A DNA stretch of 64,000 bases from DASZUK01 sp963844575. GTDB lineage: Bacteria; Actinomycetota; Acidimicrobiia; Acidimicrobiales; RAAP-2. Positions 34,840 to 44,084 of the stretch are shown piece by piece. Under the pieces are notes generated by a model that had not been told where the DNA came from, made no database searches, and saw only the letters and a list, made by a program, of their open reading frames with translations. Position 1 is the first letter of the stretch. Every line of letters begins with the position of its first letter. The DNA lies in the NCBI GenBank assembly GCA_963844575.1, contig CAWJOU010000005.1, positions 1,364,001 through 1,428,000 on the forward strand, given 5' to 3'. The position numbers and the translations under genes are program-made.

Positions 34840-35183
34840 GGTTGCTTCCTTTCGCTGGTTGGGTGTTGGGTTACAAGGTCAGTCAGGGACAGCGAGGCCA
34901 GCAGCAGGGCAGCCGGCGAGGTCGCCTCATGGAGTAGGTGGGGTTGGGGTGGCCGTGACACCGAGGCCGGTTCAGGCGATGTGCTGAGGAGTCGCCGGAG
35001 CTGGCCGTCCTGAACCTCGAACAGCAGGCGGTCGGTCAGGGAGGGCTGGCTGGCCTGATCAGAGGCCAGGTGCTGACGGATAGCGACGTTCTGCCGGGCC
35101 ACTGAGACGTCTGCTGCTACCTCGTCCGGCGTACAGCCGTCCCAGCCGGTACCACCACAACGACACTCGCGGTTGGGCGGCAT
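34836..35183 (-). CDS. Small protein with CxCGGxGWDGC motif
   Basis: 115 residues from the ATG at 35183, preceded by GGAAGGAGCTACTC. The N-terminus has a cysteine cluster (ECRCGGTGWDGCTPDE) that may bind zinc, followed by a helical part. Apparently the first or second gene of the element operon. Confidence 0.6.
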   Translation of the reverse strand: MPPNRECRCGGTGWDGCTPDEVAADVSVARQNVAIRQHLASDQASQPSLTDRLLFEVQDGQLRRLLSTSPEPASVSRPPQPHLLHEATSPAALLLASLSLTDLVTQHPTSERKQP

Positions 35184-35238
35184 GAGTAGCTCCTTCCGTG
35201 TTTTCTGAAGCAAGGCGGTGTTTGACGGGGGTGAGCGG

Positions 35239-35451
35239 TCACGGCTGCTCACTCCCGATTCCGAACGCACCAGGCGGCAGCGGGATAGTGAGCTTCGGTG
35301 TTGGCTGGTTCAGCTCGGCTTCGGTCAGGTACGGGAGCTGATGTTGAACGTCAAGGTCAGGAAAGTTGAGACCGAACCAGTGGGGCGTATCGCACTCAAC
35401 AGATTGAATAAGGTCATCAGAACAACGTGCGTGTGATCCAAAGTCATCCAT
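35239..35451 (-). CDS. Possible small hypothetical protein
   Basis: 70 residues, 55 bases upstream of the 35183 gene on the same strand. No motif and no clear ribosome-binding site. Listed because it fits the operon direction. The 35452-35620 stretch has no gene I can support. Confidence 0.35.
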   Translation of the reverse strand: MDDFGSHARCSDDLIQSVECDTPHWFGLNFPDLDVQHQLPYLTEAELNQPTPKLTIPLPPGAFGIGSEQP

Positions 35452-35620
35452 GCCATCTACGCTGAACCTCTTGAAATACTGAAGTCAATCCCCGAAGAAT
35501 TACTGGATTCGCCATCGGACCCGGAAATTTTCCCTGAAAAACCCGGAAGCCCAGGTAAAAGTCATGAAACAGGGGCGCTACCGGCTACGGCGAGGGCCGG
35601 TCTGGACAGAGACAGTCTCA

Positions 35621-35660
35621 TTGACTTATATTAATAAATATGGTTAACTTATTTAGTTAA
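35621..35660 (+). promoter_or_regulatory. Strong sigma70-type promoter with overlapping inverted repeat
   Basis: TTGACT (35621-35626), 17 bases, TTAACT (35644-35649). The -10 lies in a perfect inverted repeat TTAACT-TATTT-AGTTAA (35644-35660). ATG follows at 35675 after TAAAGG. The repeat is a likely operator. Confidence 0.7.
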
Positions 35661-35674
35661 TACGAGTAAAGGTT

Positions 35675-36262
35675 ATGACAACAGAATCCACCTCAACCAA
35701 AGCAGTACAAGCATGGCGAGACCGCAGCGCTGCCTACGTGCGGGGTTTGCAACAAGCAGGTTGGAACAACGACGGCGGGACGCTGACCGAGATCGACGTC
35801 TATGACCTACTGGGTGTGAAAGGAAAGATTCCGCCAACCCCGGCCGAGTTGGTGACGGAGGCGGAAGAGGGCGGAGAGACCCTCAACTCTTGGCGGCTCC
35901 GTTTCGTGGCGAGCGATCCCAATCTTGATCCTTGGCTGGAAAAGTTTGAGGAAGCCGATGGAACGCCGCCGTATATGGTGGAGCGGACTCGACGCCTGCT
36001 CGGTGACGGCCCGTTGGCCGGCAGAGCGGAGGATGCAGTTCATCCCGTCTGCCGGATTCTGGACGGCATGCGTGAGCCGCTCCGCACCGTCGGCATTCTG
36101 TCGGTCTACGGGGTCAGCTTCGTGTCTCACGACCACAGCACGCCGCCAAGCACTGAGGAGCTGGCTGGTTCCCTCGGCACTTCTGTTGAGACGATGGAGT
36201 GGCTGCGGGACGTGGCCCTGGACATGCTGTCGGCCCAAGTCCGGGTGACCTTCCAGTCGTAA
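35675..36262 (+). CDS. Unknown protein, first of a two-gene unit
   Basis: 195 residues, acidic and soluble. No recognised domain. A helical C-terminal part (STEELAGSLGTSVETMEWLR) could be an HTH-like element. Followed 33 bases later by the 36296 gene, so the two probably form one operon under a repressible promoter. Base composition is lower in GC than the chromosome. Position in an accessory island next to a transfer module suggests cargo, possibly defence (inference only). Confidence 0.6.
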   Translation: MTTESTSTKAVQAWRDRSAAYVRGLQQAGWNNDGGTLTEIDVYDLLGVKGKIPPTPAELVTEAEEGGETLNSWRLRFVASDPNLDPWLEKFEEADGTPPYMVERTRRLLGDGPLAGRAEDAVHPVCRILDGMREPLRTVGILSVYGVSFVSHDHSTPPSTEELAGSLGTSVETMEWLRDVALDMLSAQVRVTFQS

Positions 36263-36295
36263 GGGATGAAGTACCCGCCGGTAGCATGAGCGCCC

Positions 36296-37621
36296 GTGGA
36301 GACAGCCGAACGAACCGCCTGGGCGGCCCGCCTGATGAGGGTCGCCCGGTACCGTCCGCCAACCGGGGCGCCGAAGGCGTACGAAGTCACTTCTGACACT
36401 CTGGCGCTTTACCGAGCGGTCAACCACCTACTCGTTCATGGAGTCAATCCGAGTCGGCCGCTAAAGAGCGATCAGGTAGAAGTGCTCTGGCTGCTTCTCG
36501 ATCTCTTTGCTCCGGACGAACCTGATCGGCAAGAGCAGGCACGAACCATGCTCCGGAGGATCTTCCTTGTGGTGGACGATCTCCCTACGGACTGTGTTCA
36601 TCATCACCAGCCCACTGTGTTCTGGAAAGCGGTACTGACGAAACCGGGGCCGTTCACGCCGAAAGTCAGGAAACGGGAGGGGGAAGACACAGACGGGAAG
36701 ATTCAGCGAACGGTCAAGGAGTTTGCCGAGCTTCTCGCCATTGCCGTGGAGCGAGCGGACGGAACACTTAGATCTGAAGTAAACGAAAGTGAAGCACCCG
36801 ATAAAGATTACGACTACATCAGGCCGCCCAACTATGGGTTCCATATAGAGCCGGAATTGGTTGCGGTCGAAAAGGGCGTTGTCACCATCGAAATTGATGG
36901 GAAGCCGTCGCAGATACTTCCAGGAATAAGAGGAAAATATAGTAAGGGATCACCTCTTGTTACCGTCACGATCGACCTCAGAATTACACACCTAACACAT
37001 CGTTTTCACATAGGCGATTACTATCCGACTGTGGGAGTTGGTATAGAAGGAGATCTAGTTGGTTGGTACTCGGAGATAGCGAGAGGCAAGCTTAATGGGC
37101 GGTTGCCGACCGCAAAGGTCAGGATCACGGCGAGCTCCATTTATAAGATCAACCTATTTCAGGCAGACATGATTCAGGGGCTTAAGATGACAGCCTTGTC
37201 CGTAATTAATTCTATTGCTGTGGTAGGTGTACAGAAATTTTATCTATATTATCCCCACCCAACACACATCAGTACATTGATACAGAACACCCTAAGTATG
37301 GGGTGGATTAACGATCGATTCGATAAGAGGGCATCCGAAGTCTTCGTTAGAGGGTTGAGGAGCAAGGGCCGATACAGCTTTTCCCTTCGTCTCCCCCACT
37401 ACATGGTAAATGGGTGGGGTGGTAGCGCCGAGAGGGTTAGGGAAGTACTCAAGATGTATCCTCAAAGACTCAAGGACATACCCAATGATGTTCTTACCGG
37501 GAGATACATCCCGGGTATAATCGGTCTATGGCTCACGCGCGGAACGCCACCACCACCATTTAATGATCCGAAATACTCGATTACGGATAACAATAAGTGG
37601 GCGTGGCTAGGAGTCGAGTGA
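36296..37621 (+). CDS. Unknown 441-residue protein, AT-rich island gene
   Basis: Starts at a GTG. An N-terminal helical part (residues 1-160) is followed by a beta-rich region (GVVTIEIDGKPSQILPGIRG, VTVTIDLRITHLTHRFHIGD). No Walker, nuclease or methylase motif was found. Codon use is clearly more AT-rich than in flanking regions, most strongly after 36780, which suggests separate acquisition. Probably works with the 35675 product. I do not recognise the family. Confidence 0.6.
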   Translation: METAERTAWAARLMRVARYRPPTGAPKAYEVTSDTLALYRAVNHLLVHGVNPSRPLKSDQVEVLWLLLDLFAPDEPDRQEQARTMLRRIFLVVDDLPTDCVHHHQPTVFWKAVLTKPGPFTPKVRKREGEDTDGKIQRTVKEFAELLAIAVERADGTLRSEVNESEAPDKDYDYIRPPNYGFHIEPELVAVEKGVVTIEIDGKPSQILPGIRGKYSKGSPLVTVTIDLRITHLTHRFHIGDYYPTVGVGIEGDLVGWYSEIARGKLNGRLPTAKVRITASSIYKINLFQADMIQGLKMTALSVINSIAVVGVQKFYLYYPHPTHISTLIQNTLSMGWINDRFDKRASEVFVRGLRSKGRYSFSLRLPHYMVNGWGGSAERVREVLKMYPQRLKDIPNDVLTGRYIPGIIGLWLTRGTPPPPFNDPKYSITDNNKWAWLGVE

Positions 37622-37699
37622 CGGCTTCGGGACTGTTGTAGCGACGAGCCTACCAACCTCGCCCTCCTGCAACCCTGACGCGATCGATACTAAGCCGTT

Positions 37700-38020
37700 C
37701 TACGCCCACCGTTCAAACTCCACCCCGCTGCCTTGAACGACTACGGAGCTACCACCCACCGCCTCGCCGTTGGCACTGAACTCGACCCCCGCAGTGAACA
37801 AACCCGGTTCTTGTTCGCCGGCGAACATCAGGACGTCGCAGTCCCGCCCATCCGCCCTCGAGTTCATGCACAGCTCGACGATGCCCTGCTTGACCCTGAT
37901 CACCGCCCGTTCGGCTCCGTGCTCGTCGACTACCACCAACCGCTGCGTCCGAATCTCGGGTACGACCGGCACCGCCGGCGGGTCATTCCCCGCACCTGTC
38001 CCGTTCGGCTTCTCTGGCAC
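37700..38020 (-). CDS. Small hypothetical beta-rich protein
   Basis: 106 residues from a GTG at 38020, preceded by GGGAGCGGGAGGG; the frame extends to 38134. Sequence RTQRLVVVDEHGAERAVIRV followed by VLMFAGEQEPGLFTAGVEFS suggests a beta sandwich. Located downstream of an XRE gene on the same strand. Unknown function. Confidence 0.5.
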   Translation of the reverse strand: MPEKPNGTGAGNDPPAVPVVPEIRTQRLVVVDEHGAERAVIRVKQGIVELCMNSRADGRDCDVLMFAGEQEPGLFTAGVEFSANGEAVGGSSVVVQGSGVEFERWA

Positions 38021-38146
38021 GCTGCCCTCCCGCTCCCTTGGATGAATGAGGGCGAGAAGATGGCGCTGACGACGCCCCGGCGTCAAGGGACAGCCATGAC
38101 CCACCCATTGACCTCGTAACTGCCGTTCGTCCAAGCGACCGGACGG

Positions 38147-38377
38147 TTAGAGCCGCCGTTCCGTCCGTCGAATGATCTCGCTGGGGCGCACCCCCAGCGC
38201 CTCGGCAAGCAGCCATAGCGTCGTGATCGATGGAGCGTTTCGTCCGCGCTCGATCAAGGACACGTACGTCCGGTGCCTCCCGCACGCGAACGACAGTCCC
38301 TCTTGGGACAACCCTGCCTTGCTCCGCAGCTCACGGATGACCTCGCCGAAGGCCAGTTGAAGGTCGGTAGTACCCAC
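38147..38377 (-). CDS. XRE-family HTH regulator
   Basis: 76 residues. Compact XRE domain: VIRELRSKAGLSQEGLSFAC then YVSLIERGRNAPSITTLWLL. GTG start. Divergent from the lipoprotein gene at 38499; a TATAT-containing AT-rich stretch between them probably carries both promoters. May regulate the genes around it. Confidence 0.8.
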   Translation of the reverse strand: MGTTDLQLAFGEVIRELRSKAGLSQEGLSFACGRHRTYVSLIERGRNAPSITTLWLLAEALGVRPSEIIRRTERRL

Positions 38378-38498
38378 GACCCAAAGCGTTCCCAGTTGCA
38401 GAGTAAAGCTCTACAGCATATATTCTGCGCCCGCCGGGAAGTCCTGCCGTCGCCGTCCGGCGAAAAGCGAACAGCCGATCAGGGGGAGAAGCGCTGCC

Positions 38499-39350
38499 GT
38501 GACCGTCACTACCAAAGCACGATCAGTAGCAACGCTGTGGGCTCTCGGGCTGATCGGAGCATCGATCGCTCTGGCGGCGTGCGGATCAGCACCGGGCACC
38601 GTCCTGAGCGATCCCACGACTACGACGGCCCGTACTACGCCCCATCCGGCCACCACGACGAGCACGACGGTTCCGGCAACCACCACCACCGCTCCCGCTA
38701 CTCCCGGTATCGGGTCATGGCAGGGCCAAACCAGCTATACCGACTCCGCTGGTAGTTGGACAGTGAAGTGGACATTCACCGGCGGGGCAGCCAGCTACAG
38801 CACCATCGGCAATCACGGCAGCTACGGCTCGGTCACACTGCCAGTCTCCGGTTCGTTTGTGCTTGCCAACACGGGCACCCAGCCACAGAAGGGCGAATCC
38901 CTGGCGATCATCGCCTACTTCCCGCCGGGGAGCGCCCTCTGCAGCGGTCTACCCAACCCATTGGTGAATGAGTCCGCTCACGTCGTCACCAACGGCGTGC
39001 AGAAGACAGCCGCCTGCGCCCTGCCACTGCTGGAGGGCAAGTTCGACAGCGACACAACGATCGCTCCCCAGGCGTTCGCTGCTGAGAAGGGTGTCGGCTA
39101 CGACTCCTATCAGGATCAGTACATCATCACCGTCGGCGTCTACGTGCCAGATTTGGCGACACCGACCCATACGGCCGATGTCACAGCCGTCCTGCAGGCC
39201 CTCGATAACACACAGCCGGTGTTGGCTGTCGCCACCAATCACGATGACGCCTTTGGCGGCTTTACAACCCCGCTGTGTTCGGTGAGCTTTCCCGACCTCC
39301 AGAGCTGGCAGGTACTGATGAGCAAGCCGGCCGGCTTGCAGTGCTCGTAG
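38499..39350 (+). CDS. Secreted lipoprotein of unknown function
   Basis: 283 residues from a GTG. Signal peptide with lipobox LAAC (Cys28), then a Thr/Pro-rich linker (to about residue 70) and a beta-rich extracellular domain (SWTVKWTFTGGAASYSTIGN). Looks like surface cargo of the island. No family recognised. Confidence 0.7.
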   Translation: MTVTTKARSVATLWALGLIGASIALAACGSAPGTVLSDPTTTTARTTPHPATTTSTTVPATTTTAPATPGIGSWQGQTSYTDSAGSWTVKWTFTGGAASYSTIGNHGSYGSVTLPVSGSFVLANTGTQPQKGESLAIIAYFPPGSALCSGLPNPLVNESAHVVTNGVQKTAACALPLLEGKFDSDTTIAPQAFAAEKGVGYDSYQDQYIITVGVYVPDLATPTHTADVTAVLQALDNTQPVLAVATNHDDAFGGFTTPLCSVSFPDLQSWQVLMSKPAGLQCS

Positions 39351-39367
39351 GGCAGACGTACCCGGAC

Positions 39368-39964
39368 ATGACACCGTACGGCTCCCCATCACCAGCACCC
39401 AACCTCGGGCTGCTGCTTCTGACTGCTCTGCTGTTGTGTTTGGTGATCTATCTGGCCTACGCCATCCCGTTTGCCGGGGTACTCCGCAAGACCGGCCGTG
39501 GTGGTGGTGCCGCCTACGTCCCGATCTACAACAGCCTGACGCTGCTCGAGGTTGTTGGCCGGCCCTGGTGGTGGCTACTGCTGTGCTGCATCCCGTTTGC
39601 CAGCCTCGTCTTCATGATCATCATCCTGCGGGACTTGGCCCGGAGCTTCAACAAGGGGGTGGCGTTCACGCTCGGCTTGATGTTCCTGCCGTGGCTGTTC
39701 CTGATGATCCTGTGGCTTGGCGACAGTACCTACCGGGGGCCATTCGCCAGTAGCCAGCGCATGACGACCTACCTACCCGGCGACGTCGTAGCCATCCGGC
39801 GAACCTTCGTCCTGCCGACAATCCCCGTCAAGCTCTACCGGACCATCATCGCCGCTGGCATTGTCGGGGCGCTGTTAGTGGCGATGATCAGCCATCAGCC
39901 AGCCGTCATCGTCTGTTCCATCTTGGGGATCGGTCTGCTGGCCACCTTCTTGATCTTGGGCTGA
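39368..39964 (+). CDS. Multi-pass membrane protein (DUF5684-like)
   Basis: 198 residues from ATG 39368; the open frame begins earlier, inside the lipoprotein gene. About five hydrophobic helices, with AAYVPIYNSLTLLEVVGRPW, a pattern seen in DUF5684-type membrane proteins. Possibly co-transcribed with the lipoprotein. Function unknown. Confidence 0.65.
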   Translation: MTPYGSPSPAPNLGLLLLTALLLCLVIYLAYAIPFAGVLRKTGRGGGAAYVPIYNSLTLLEVVGRPWWWLLLCCIPFASLVFMIIILRDLARSFNKGVAFTLGLMFLPWLFLMILWLGDSTYRGPFASSQRMTTYLPGDVVAIRRTFVLPTIPVKLYRTIIAAGIVGALLVAMISHQPAVIVCSILGIGLLATFLILG

Positions 39965-40101
39965 CGATGATCCGATACTCGCATGTTGTTTCGAAAGCAT
40001 GTACGGTACGCCGGTCGGATGCAGCTGTAGCCCACAGAGGACTCACAGGTTCCCCTCAATCTTGACCGAATTGGTTGTAGACCTACCCGAAACGTGAGAT
40101 C

Positions 40102-40461
40102 ATGGTTACTATCATGTCAAAGTTTCGTCTTCGCTCCGAGGAGACTGCCCTCGCTGATGATCCGGTAGAGGGTGTCGCCGAGTACGGTTCGGTCGTCGGA
40201 CTTGTGAGGCGACTCGGAGATGAAGCGGTGTCTCGATTCATCGATGACCTGAGTCCGTTTCTTGATGACGTTCAGCACGGCAAGAAAGATGCTGCCGAAC
40301 GGCTTGCTGCGGAACTGCATCGGAGTGCCATCGCTGCGGCGATCGTCCTAGAGGCAGGTGGCATTGATGCGTTCGACCAAAAGGTAGCCGAAGCCCGCGA
40401 ACAGGGCTTTCCGGGTAAGACGCCAGCCGAGGTTCTCGCCGACCTAGATGCGCTATCGTAG
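40102..40461 (+). CDS. Small acidic helical protein, possible antitoxin-like partner
   Basis: 119 residues, helical and acidic (FIDDLSPFLDDVQHGKKDAA). ATG at 40102 or 40114. Followed 22 bases later by a small basic protein gene with a strong ribosome-binding site. This small-pair layout resembles TA modules, but neither protein was recognised. Confidence 0.5.
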   Translation: MVTIMSKFRLRSEETALADDPVEGVAEYGSVVGLVRRLGDEAVSRFIDDLSPFLDDVQHGKKDAAERLAAELHRSAIAAAIVLEAGGIDAFDQKVAEAREQGFPGKTPAEVLADLDALS

Positions 40462-40483
40462 CCCTCTCGATCTTGGGGGGCTT

Positions 40484-40789
40484 ATGTGGACGATTGAGAA
40501 CAGCGACGTAGTTGTAAACACCTTTCGCAATTTCGAAGGTAAGCACAAGGTCATGGCTGAGGCTCGGTTTGCCTACTTTGTCAACAAGCTTACAAGCGTT
40601 CATCCCTGCTGGATGAAGTCGACCACTAGGATGTTCAACTATGGCCCTAACCGACTTGCTTTGCACTTTCCGCAAAACTGGTACGCTACTTTTGTAGTAA
40701 CACCCGATTGCGATGCCACGGATGGAGTTGTTCGATTCGTGGAGATGGGTTGCCTTAGGGGTGTACCCCGCCACGACACAATGGCCTGA
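40484..40789 (+). CDS. Small hypothetical protein, possible RelE-like partner
   Basis: 101 residues from ATG 40484 behind GGGGGG. Mixed alpha/beta with Lys/Arg-rich helices (RNFEGKHKVMAEARFAYFVN) then strands (NRLALHFPQNWYATFVV), a size and layout compatible with a RelE/HigB-like fold. No diagnostic residues, so the role is speculative. Confidence 0.45.
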   Translation: MWTIENSDVVVNTFRNFEGKHKVMAEARFAYFVNKLTSVHPCWMKSTTRMFNYGPNRLALHFPQNWYATFVVTPDCDATDGVVRFVEMGCLRGVPRHDTMA

Positions 40790-40954
40790 GGGCTCTGAGA
40801 CTCCCCAGTATATTGGCGGTTAATCTGGAGTGTTTTTTGATCAATTAGTTTCTTGGGAGAAACCCGTCAGGGTGGGGCCCATCCAGCCGAGTTCGTTCCG
40901 TAATAAGACACCAAGCGAGCCAATCCGGGATCACACAAAGGAAGCGGGTCAAAT

Positions 40955-41563
40955 ATGGCGCTGTTTGGTAAGAAGAAGGGGGCCAGCGGATCAGGAGCCC
41001 GGGTGGAACCGAGCCCGCCTTCGGTGGGCGAAAATGATCTGATCTTGGCTCGCCAAGGTCTAACCAGATTTGAACAGGATTCAATCCATCACCGGGATAT
41101 AAAAGCGGCGGTACTGGCACTAGCGATATCTGCGAAATCTCCCGACCCGGTCGAGGCCACGATGATCATGTCGAGGACGGGAGAGTTTGCTTACGGTCGC
41201 TTGTGGACGTGGTTGGTGGCTGTCGCAGATAGAGCCTATGACGATGGAGACTATGATCTTGTAGCGCACATTACGTTCTTCTTTTTCAATTGGAGCGTTA
41301 CTCCAGAATTGCAACACCTTGACGTTCATGATGCCCAGGAGATGCGTGTCGGCGGCCAACCGTCCAACAAAATTAAGGAACAAATCTACTCCATAGCTTT
41401 TGACACTCTTCCACTGATGGACCCGGAAACTGTGCTCATCGAAACCCCCTCGAACGTCCTTACCGCCGATGAGCTACTTCATGGTTGCGCTTCAGACGTC
41501 ATAAGAATCGGCTGCAAGGATGCGACTCTTACCGAGATGGCGCATTCCCTGTTAGGACGCTAG
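40955..41563 (+). CDS. Hypothetical island protein
   Basis: 202 residues. Basic N-terminus (MALFGKKKGASGSG) then a helical domain (FEQDSIHHRDIKAAVLALAI, YGRLWTWLVAVADRAYDD). No known family. AT-rich codon use like its neighbours. No gene was found between 41564 and 41762. Confidence 0.55.
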   Translation: MALFGKKKGASGSGARVEPSPPSVGENDLILARQGLTRFEQDSIHHRDIKAAVLALAISAKSPDPVEATMIMSRTGEFAYGRLWTWLVAVADRAYDDGDYDLVAHITFFFFNWSVTPELQHLDVHDAQEMRVGGQPSNKIKEQIYSIAFDTLPLMDPETVLIETPSNVLTADELLHGCASDVIRIGCKDATLTEMAHSLLGR

Positions 41564-41762
41564 GTTCGCCCTATGGAAGACCAGCAAGGCTAAGGTACCG
41601 GTCGGCGGGGGAGGGATTCGCGTGCGACCAATCATGCGGGAAAAGCCAGATCTGCAGCGTCTTGCCAGAGTACTCGTCAGTGCTGCGGAAACCCGGACCC
41701 AGAAGTTGAGAGTAGTGGACAGAGGAGAGGCAGCATAAGGGGGATAAGAGCCCCATTCTTTG

Positions 41763-41963
41763 CTACCTTGGCGATTTCAGCAGGGCGGAGTTTCCTCGGT
41801 GTCTTCTCGGCACTTCTGCTCGCTTGAGATGTTCAAAGACCGTCACGCGGTTGATCCCGTAGCACTCCGCTAGCTCCGTAGTACCGGTTTGATAGTCTCC
41901 CAACGCTTTGAACAGGGGCGATACCTTCGACGAACGACTGAAAGCTGTTCCAGCAGGCGCCAC
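41763..41963 (-). pseudogene. Degenerate double-HTH protein, copy 1
   Basis: Remnant of the family at 44085, 49461 and 56334. The first HTH (TGTTELAECYGINRVTVFEH) survives. The N-terminal motif LLEQLS is only visible in another frame because of a one-base loss at CTGAAAGCTG (CTGGAAAGCTG in copy 2). About 45 codons are deleted and the second HTH is absent. Confidence 0.7.
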
Positions 41964-42047
41964 CCGTTATGAACAAAATGTCCCTGGCGGCGAGACTCTT
42001 GAGGGCCATTCATTTGCAGACGGAACAAATGAAACTATAATGATCCT

Positions 42048-43289
42048 ATGAATACCGAGTTCAAGAACCTACATCTCTACAACTGGAGACAGTTTAGGAA
42101 CGTTGATATAAAGTTTCATAAGCGCCTGACTGTCTTGACCGGCGCCAACGGGGCGGGCAAGACGACCCTGCTCAATCTGCTCGGACGTCACTTTGGTTGG
42201 AACATAGCTTTCATTTCGACGGGCCGCCTGAATAAAAGAGGAGTTGCCAAGTACTATTCAGGAAGAGAGCTTCTAACAGGCCCGCCTGACGACAGCAACC
42301 GTGGCTCCGATCAGATCGGCCGCATCATATACGGCGATAACACGGAATCGACTCTGAGCGTTCCGAGCGGTGAAGTTGGCCAGGTTTTTAATGTTCAGCT
42401 TCAGAATCAGCAGCCAGTGAAGGGCCTGTTTCTTCCATCACATCGTCCAGTGTATAGCTATAGAGAAGTAGATCAAATTCCCACGAAGATCAGCGCTCGT
42501 GAAGAGCTATTCAACCAGTATTACTCAAATATGCGTAGCATGTATGAGCCACAGACTCGATACGATTCGCCGAGCTTCCGCCTGAAGTCTGCTCTCGTTT
42601 CCCTCGCAACCTTTGGTTATGGGAACCAGGTGGTTGCCCCAAACGCAGAGGCCGTCGAAACGTTTGAGGGTTTTGAGAAGATTCTCAGGCTAGTTCTGCC
42701 GAAGCGGCTTGGGTTTCAGAAGATTAGTGTCCAAATGCCCGAGGTTGTTCTTGAGTGTTCCAGTGGCCCGTTTTCTCTTGACGCTGCGTCGGGGGGAGTT
42801 GCCGCCATCATCGACGTGGCTTGGCAGCTATATATGAAGAACTTGCTGGATCCAAACTTTGTTGCAGTCTTCGATGAGCCAGAAAATCATCTCCACCCGG
42901 AGATGCAGCGCTCCATGATGCCGGGACTGCTCAATGCTTTTCCAGGTGTTCAGTTCATTGTGGCGACGCACAATCCATTTATCGTTACCTCTGTTGAGGA
43001 CTCAGCAGTGATCGTCCTCAACTACGTCGATGATCGAGTCGTATCGAGTCGACTAGACGAAGTCGACAGATCCGCTTCCGCTAATCGGGTGCTGACGGAT
43101 GTGCTCGGACTACCGGCACCGATTCCGCTGTGGGTACAGGACCGCCTTGATCAAGTGATCGGGCGATTCACCGACCGGGAACTGACCGCCGACTCCTTGT
43201 CCGAACTCCGAGCTGATTTGCAACGATCGGGTCTTGGGTCGCTTTTTCCGGACGTGATCAATCGACTCGTGGGAGACACACAGGGATGA
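42048..43289 (+). CDS. OLD/ABC-type ATPase of a Septu-like defence pair (PtuA-like)
   Basis: 413 residues. Walker A GANGAGKTT (32-40), an ABC-like signature region LDAASGGVAAIIDVAWQLY, Walker B VAVFDEPENHLHPEM and switch His in VATHNPFIV. Overlaps the HNH nuclease gene by 4 bases (ATGA). In Septu the ATPase PtuA and the HNH protein PtuB form a complex that cuts nucleic acid on phage infection. AT-rich coding sequence and flanking HTH-family genes mark it as an imported module. Confidence 0.85.
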   Translation: MNTEFKNLHLYNWRQFRNVDIKFHKRLTVLTGANGAGKTTLLNLLGRHFGWNIAFISTGRLNKRGVAKYYSGRELLTGPPDDSNRGSDQIGRIIYGDNTESTLSVPSGEVGQVFNVQLQNQQPVKGLFLPSHRPVYSYREVDQIPTKISAREELFNQYYSNMRSMYEPQTRYDSPSFRLKSALVSLATFGYGNQVVAPNAEAVETFEGFEKILRLVLPKRLGFQKISVQMPEVVLECSSGPFSLDAASGGVAAIIDVAWQLYMKNLLDPNFVAVFDEPENHLHPEMQRSMMPGLLNAFPGVQFIVATHNPFIVTSVEDSAVIVLNYVDDRVVSSRLDEVDRSASANRVLTDVLGLPAPIPLWVQDRLDQVIGRFTDRELTADSLSELRADLQRSGLGSLFPDVINRLVGDTQG

Positions 43290-43948
43290 TCGCCCTGACG
43301 AAGCTTTCGGAGCCGGAGGTGCTCGCTCAGAACCGTGATGCATGGACTGCGGAGTTCACGGAGGGTACCGATCGGCGCCGTTATGCCCATGAGCAGATTC
43401 GTCAGAAGCTGCGAGAAGAGACTCACAGAAAGTGTGCTTATTGCGAAAGCAGGATGGAGCACGTGGCTCCCCCTCATGTTGAGCATATCCTGCCGAAGTC
43501 AAAACGCCCTGAGCTGGTGTGTGACTGGAATAACCTGACCGCAGCATGCCCAACGTGTAATACGAAAAAGGGTGACTACTACTCGACGGAATGCCCGATC
43601 GTAAATCCCTACGTGGATGATCCAAGTGATCACCTGCAATGGGCGGGGCCCTGGCTGTTTCACGTCACTGAGGACCGAGGACGTCTCACGGTCTCTCGCT
43701 TGAAGCTCAATAGGGAGATGCTTATGTATCAGCGAGGGGTTCATCTAGAGAGAGCGTTGTCGATCATGGAGATGATCGACAAAAACCCAGGACCTGTGGG
43801 CGAAGCGTTGAGAGAGAACCTCAATGCAATGATGGCGGACGATGCGGAGTACGCCGCCGCCGTGCGTGCATTCGTCGACAAGCAAGATGGCCTGGGATCT
43901 GGAGGCGGCCTGACGACGTCTTCGGTTGCTCCGTCAGGTGATCACTAG
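43286..43948 (+). CDS. HNH endonuclease of the Septu-like pair (PtuB-like)
   Basis: 220 residues. Classical HNH with zinc cysteines: CAYCESRM, then VEHILPKS and WNNLTAACPTCNTKKGDYY. Effector nuclease expected to be activated or held by the ATPase just upstream. Last 20 residues are low complexity. Confidence 0.85.
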   Translation: MIALTKLSEPEVLAQNRDAWTAEFTEGTDRRRYAHEQIRQKLREETHRKCAYCESRMEHVAPPHVEHILPKSKRPELVCDWNNLTAACPTCNTKKGDYYSTECPIVNPYVDDPSDHLQWAGPWLFHVTEDRGRLTVSRLKLNREMLMYQRGVHLERALSIMEMIDKNPGPVGEALRENLNAMMADDAEYAAAVRAFVDKQDGLGSGGGLTTSSVAPSGDH

Positions 43949-44084
43949 ATCGGGTAAAGCCACAGAGCAGGCGTAACCGATCCCGGACGCCCCGGAGGGT
44001 AGGTCTGGCGCATCGCTTAGTCCCATCCGTTCCGCTTCCGCAGCATGACCCCAGCCCGGTACTTGACCGAGGCAGTCCTAGGAA

